A stretch of 64,000 nt of DNA, from the NCBI RefSeq assembly GCF_021130785.1, contig NC_060213.1, positions 115,274,501 to 115,338,500 on the forward strand. Direction: 5' to 3'. Below the pieces are notes generated by a model that saw only the letters and a list, made by a program, of their open reading frames with translations, did not search any database and was not told the origin of the DNA. The stretch comes from Homalodisca vitripennis. Lineage: Eukaryota; Arthropoda; Insecta; Hemiptera; Cicadellidae. Position 1 is the stretch's first letter. Every line of letters begins with the position of its first letter. Position numbers and translations under genes: made by a program. Of this stretch, positions 59,001 to 64,000 are shown one piece after another.

Positions 59001-59384
59001 AAACCAAGCAGTACGGAAATTTATCAGGTCAATAACTAACAAGTCGTTTACGCGCAAAGTGTATTACTGAAATAAACAAACTAACTACATACACAAGTTG
59101 CTTATTTAATATTTTCTGTTTCCCTAAGCATTATTTGTATTGCTCAATTATTTACAATTTATGTAAAGCAAGAAAATTTAAAAATACTCATAAAAGGTAC
59201 TTGATCCAACAGGTATTTTTATACAGGCGGAATACGCACACCATTTGTTACGTAACGTGCTTCAAATAGGTAACTCTCCCAATTTCAGATTTAAAAGTTC
59301 ATTTATTCTTGAAATGTCTTTTGAAGAGATAGATAGATAGATATACGGATAACCATATAGAAAATATATTTTTCATTCCTTCAG
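56041..59384. other. AT-rich intergenic DNA
   Basis: No gene supported. 56990-57100 is GC-richer with a TGACGTCA palindrome and a TATGCGAGGGCTCATCATAG phrase; possibly a repeat. Confidence 0.45.
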
Positions 59385-59480
59385 CAGACAAAACATTTTT
59401 ATCATTATTCTGAGTGATTCAATACGCTTAGCCAAATTCCATAGGTAGACGTGTACCATCATAGAACTCATTCTTGTATA
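59385..59480 (-). other. Segment D, related to 55925-56040
   Basis: Minus-strand VYKNEFYDGTRLPMEFG then stop. Upstream, ATGAAAACTCTACTTCTAC begins a hydrophobic start (MKTLLLR) in another frame, after TTTCAG. The relation to genes A and B is unproven. Confidence 0.35.
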
Positions 59481-60510
59481 CGTAGAAGTAGAGTTTTCAT
59501 CTGAAATCTTAGTTGAAAAGATTACAGATGCAGTCTTTCTTAAAAATATTCTACATATAATACAATATAATTTTTGTCTTTTATGATACATTAAATTCCA
59601 TTGTTCAGATGACGGTTCTCAGTGAGCTAGCAACGGCATTAAAACGAAAGAGTTGCGCTAAAATCTAAAATTTTCGTCCATTTACAACGTGGAAGTTGTA
59701 CTATATTGTTCTTCTCTTTCACCTCTGTGATAATTTCTAATGTCGAAATCTCATCTGATTTTACTGAGTCTTTTTATACGGTTATTCCACGATGGAATCA
59801 TGGTTATTCATAACCTATGTAAAAACATTCCCTTACGTTAAGTAAAATACCATAGAGTAACAAGCATAAACATCGAATGCGTGTTATTTATATAAAACCA
59901 AGCTAGGTGCAAACGTTTTTAAAGGACATTTAGCTAATGTTTTATTTTTGAATAAAGACGTTATTATTTTCAAATAGATAAATACATTAAAGTTTAATTT
60001 TTATACTTAGTACTTCCTTTCTTTAAAATCAGATGTTAAATATATGTTTTTCATTTAAACATGAACGGCAGACAATAAATAACCATTATATTTAGTTAAG
60101 ATTTTTGAGAACACATTGATTTTTAGTTTTCTACAAACTTTAGCAAGATCACTGTATACAATTTCCTCTATTATAAACCATACTTGTTTCTGAGCGTATT
60201 TAGGATCTACGTGTCATCAAAATATACAAATACTGCGTCCGTCTGTGTGGTTCTGGAAGCAAATACACTTTCCACTTAAAGATGGTAATTAGATCCATTC
60301 AGCGCCAAATCCGCTTACAGCAAGAACAACAGTTTAGCGGACGACTGCCACTGTACTATATTTAGTGTTCTGGTGCTGCCATATTCACTACTCCTTTTGT
60401 TTAAGAGACTGTCAGAGAGATATATAGATGTGTCATACGAGAAATGTCCTTTTACCTACAAATGATTAATTGATAAGAATATATTTAACAAAAATCGTTT
60501 AGTAAATAAA
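59481..60510. other. AT-rich noncoding DNA
   Basis: No supported feature. Confidence 0.55.
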
Positions 60511-60512
60511 TA

Positions 60513-61504
60513 CAGTATTAGCCAAAATAAACAGTACTGAAATGGTAATATTTTATTATGGTAAACACAGTAACATTACATATAGATTTTACCAATAAGT
60601 ACAAGTGAAAAGAAGTAAAATCAGTTAAACTCGGGTATTAACATGTTCTATATGACCCCCGTTCAGTTTGAGGCAACACTCTTACCGTTCTTGTAGATTT
60701 TGCATCATTTTTATGAATAGAGTTTGTTACATTCTCCTAATACACATGGTTATTTTTCTTTGAGTTGAACGATATAAGTTTGGCCTCTCCACAACAATGT
60801 CAGGGCGTTCTAATCCAAGGAAACATTTTTTCTGGTTGTTTATGAAACGATTAAGGTGCACATGACATTTTTCTGTAAACCATACATCACTCAGAAACTC
60901 AGGTTCATCTCTCCTAGCATATTGCTAACATTGAGGCACAGTACTGAACTCTGGCTAGTTTCGTTTCTACAGTTCAAAGGTTGTACAGTTTGTATCATGT
61001 AGGGAAAACCTCCAATGTTTTTTATCATTCTTCGCATTGACGTATTGCTAATATTCAGTTTAAGAGAAGCTCACATTAGATTTCTTTTCAGTGACTGTAA
61101 CACTTGCTGCAACACTTCCGTGGTTTTCATTTGTACAGGCAGTAGTTGGGCGACCTGAAAAACACTTTCGCTGTGTCAAAACACTACATGTTCTTCAAAA
61201 CTTTCAATAACACTAAGAATCACAGCATAACTAGGCGGGTTTTTGTGGGAATGTTCCTGTAAACGTAATGCAAGTGTATGACAAGCTTGGCCCACCCGCA
61301 CGTCCGATTCCGTATGAGTGAAAATAATGCTCTACGATAAACACCTTCTCTAAAGTTTTTAGCACTATGATAGCAAAAAATAACCTCAACTAAGAAAGAA
61401 GTAATGAAGACGAAGCCGTGGCAACAATCGACAATTGAATCAGCTAATCGAGAAGGCAACTACAGCTGATTCAGTTTCAGTACTCTTTATTATGGCTAAT
61501 ACTG
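60513..61504 (-). mobile_element. Mariner-type (IS630-Tc1-mariner) element, decayed
   Basis: Terminal inverted repeats of about 32 bp: left CAGTATTAGCCAAAATAAAC continuing AGTACTGAAA; right read inward CAGTATTAGCCATAATAAAG continuing AGTACTGAAA. Each end is bordered by TA (60511-60512 and 61505-61506), the expected target duplication. Total 992 bp, with minus-strand transposase fragments inside. Shrunken and frameshifted, so inactive. Confidence 0.88.
60640..61460 (-). pseudogene. Mariner-like transposase pseudogene
   Basis: DDE/D transposase of the insect mariner-like group. An N-terminal fragment (61459-61220) is followed by broken frames. The middle reads EPEFLSDVWFTEKCHVHLN (about 60915-60855), matching the D-x-W/F-F-S/T-D/E-E/K-x-H-x-H-L-N motif that holds a catalytic Asp. 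In this copy the usual second acidic position reads TEK. It continues with RFINNQKKCFLGLERPDIVVERP, in two adjoining pieces. Further C-terminal sequence, including the last acidic residue, is missing. Confidence 0.75.
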
Positions 61505-61506
61505 TA

Positions 61507-64000
61507 CATTTCTACATCATACTATCCAATATTGACGTAACCTGAATATAAATAAATTTTTAAAGCATGGACTTTTTTAAGATCACACAAGACGAATCTT
61601 GTTAACATTTACAACAAGGACATTGTTTCTAATTGATTGTAAATGAGATTTTCAACTTGGAAAGTAATAGCGTGTATTTAGAAGGTATTACAATAAACAA
61701 AATTTTCTCACAGTGTAATATTTACAAAAATAACTGTATTTGGCGATCAAGATCTCTTTCATTGTTTAGTCAAGTTTATTTTATATTCACGGTTTTGTGC
61801 AAATTAAAATAAGATAAAAGACCTTTACATTACTTGTAATATGTATTATTTGAGTACACTGGTTATGTTTGTTTATAATGTATAACAAGTATAAAATTGT
61901 AAAACTTTTAAGGAAATTACGCCATAGTTTAAAATCTTCTGTTATTCTTCCAACTTATTTAGGTCTACATTAGCATCTTTATCGTTTTGAGTTCATAAGC
62001 ATTGCTCTCCCCATTGAAATAATTAGGGATCGAAAGCACTGCATTGCAACTTTATTAGATAAAAAGTTTCTTCGTCCATTAATATTACTTTTAATATAGA
62101 GTATAAATTCTTAATTCAGTTTCAATACGTTTAATATTCTGGTCCCCGGTATGGTAAATTAACTAGCATAATAAAACAGCTCGTATTTACGTTATTGATT
62201 AAGATTGCCAGGTTGTCTTACAAATAAATATTGTTTAGGGTTATTAACAAATAAATATTAATATTGGTTTATTGATGGAACTAAAAGTAGAGGTATTTCA
62301 TAAAAAGGAATAATTAAAAACTAGTAAAGGACCCAGTTCACTCGCGAAACCAATTAAGTTGGTTGATTTGATTACTTTCTCGATTAAGATTTCTTCCTCC
62401 AACGTATTAATTAAATGTTTTATATTTTCTAGTCGATTCGCACTAAGTATTGTAAAAAGTGCAATGGGGTTTTCTATGGGTTTTGGTATTAGGTTGGTTG
62501 GTTGGTATAGTTTTAACTTTACCTGTATAAATAATTTTTGTATTTAATTTTTTAAACTTTTAACCGCGTAAACTGGTAAGTTAATTGGTTTTTAAATATA
62601 CACAAACCAGCAGGTAATTATTTGATTCCTAATATAACAATGAATTATTTGACAATATATGGGTAGGCAATCATATGCTTTATAAGTGAAAGAGGAAAAT
62701 ACTTTTTTCAATGTAATAAATTAACAATAATAATTCTTACGGCAGAAAGAATGTTCGTGTTATGATTCTGGAAGCTACTTACTTACAATGCAATTAAATT
62801 GAAATTTTAAACAAAATGTTTGTATACTAAAAGGTCTTTCGATCAAATACAAAACAGTTACAAAGAAGAAGTTATTCGTGGATGGCAGTACAGCTGGAGC
62901 GTGGTTTGTTCATTACGGCTGCAGAGCATAAATACTTTATTTTTCTGTGTGTCTCGAATAGTGTGTGTGTTATATTTAGTCAATTTAGAGTTAATTTAAG
63001 TAGAGATAACAGATGTAGATTTCTGGCACATTCTGCAGATTCAGAGGTAATTTTAAACCGTCTTCTTGTCAAATTCCAGATTTCTAAAACGTCTGGCAGG
63101 TATTTTTGGAAATATGCAACGCCTAGTTGTGATCTGTACAAGGTTCCAGCACTGCAAACCTTTTGTTGAGTTGACAAATAGCGAGAGATGAAGGAAGACG
63201 AGTATGTTACAACACGAGTTACTTTTAGAAGAGGGGTTTACTTCTCTTGGAAGTGTCAGTGTAATGGAAATCACATACTTGCTAGTCAACATTCGGTTGC
63301 ATCACAGTTAGGAAAAGTAAAGAGGGAGTTATTTAACAGCATTATTTGACACCACCGTAAAAATCGTGGATAGATATCATGGAAGATAGAAATAAATTAG
63401 ATTGTTCTGCATTTGTACGAAAATAAATGAGGGCATCTAATATGAAAATATAGTTTTACGACTGAAAGTTGTGCATAAATGGTTTTGTACATATTTTTTG
63501 TTTTAATATTATGGCAATTAGCTGGAATTACATTCCGTATACAATATCATATTGCATTGCAAAGGAAGGGGTTGCCTAACCTAACGTTACATGATGGTAA
63601 AAAAGTTCCTCAATGCTTACCCATGGAGCAATACAATATCTTAATTTAATAATTATTACTATATTAAAATGTTTCATTTTTAAATTACCTCTGACTTTAT
63701 TAACGATGAGAAAATTTAATGTAAGTAAATTAAAATGTTTTGTTGCCGCCTTACAAGGAACATAACAGAGCCTTATATATTGCTTTGAGATCTGCAGAAG
63801 TTCGCAATACTAATTCCGGATTTAGAATATTCTACTTGATCCCTGCAAAGTAATGACACACTCGACGGAGTAATATAGTTCTGTCTTACCCTCCATTCTC
63901 ACCTCTTTATAGAATTTAATCAAAGAGTGTTATTATTTTTGAGAACATTCATGTACGAGTTTAACTGTAGTAAGATATAATTTTTGTGCTTCATTATTTT
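61507..64000. other. AT-rich noncoding DNA
   Basis: No gene supported. The longest frame (62882-63169, MAVQLERGLFITAAEHKYF...) begins somewhat like mariner helix-turn-helix proteins but has no further motif I can confirm. Confidence 0.5.

Noticed and set aside
62882..63169. 95-codon frame that begins like a mariner helix-turn-helix protein
   Set aside because: Similarity limited to a few residues; no terminal repeats and no catalytic block nearby.

Overview
The window looks like a piece of an AT-rich insect nuclear genome. The evidence is a 28S rRNA fragment interrupted at the R2 retrotransposon site, insect-type Ty3/gypsy, hAT, mariner, Penelope-like and LINE remnants, and many short dispersed repeats. 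A hemipteran is my guess from the repeat style; the sequence does not prove the order. I recognise no conserved single-copy host gene. The only host-gene candidates are short split genes on the minus strand in the right half.

Layout. 1-2.7 kb: AT-rich DNA with a CA/TA microsatellite. 2.7-14.7 kb: a nest of insertions. A decayed hAT element (3057-14204, 8-bp target duplication TGTCATAC) carries a broken Ty3/gypsy element in its left arm (about 3370-9009). Both sit between two inverted 15-bp motifs. 15-24 kb: mostly featureless DNA with a Penelope-like remnant and a palindromic TA-flanked MITE. 23983-30974: a nearly intact, recent Ty3/gypsy element on the minus strand with 829/830-bp LTRs, target duplication CGCT, an initiator-Met tRNA primer site, a polypurine tract and one fused gag-pol frame broken by a single base inside integrase. 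31.4 kb: a dense promoter-like cluster (ETS, CCAAT, E-box, YY1 motifs) at an ATG. 31.8-33.2 kb: LINE 3' ends.

35.0-39.6 kb is a GC-rich island: a diverged 28S fragment ending at the R2 site, an R2-like 5' region with a C2H2 zinc finger, then an R1-clade-like ORF1 and endonuclease remnant. Diverged tandem repeats (39.7-40.7 kb) and a third, truncated gypsy element (41.2-43.3 kb) follow.

43.8-52.1 kb holds two minus-strand gene models with the same plan: a 45-nt signal-peptide exon, a phase-0 intron, and a second exon starting S/T-A-V behind a closely similar acceptor region. They look like tandem paralogues encoding small secreted proteins and are the best candidate here for something undescribed. 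Two further related minus-strand segments lie at 56.0 and 59.4 kb. A decayed mariner element with clear 32-bp terminal repeats occupies 60513-61504.

Caution: the two LTRs of the 3.4-9.0 kb gypsy element differ by many one-base indels. Some frameshifts in this window may therefore be assembly errors rather than mutations. All statements rest on reading by eye; no alignment or database search was run.
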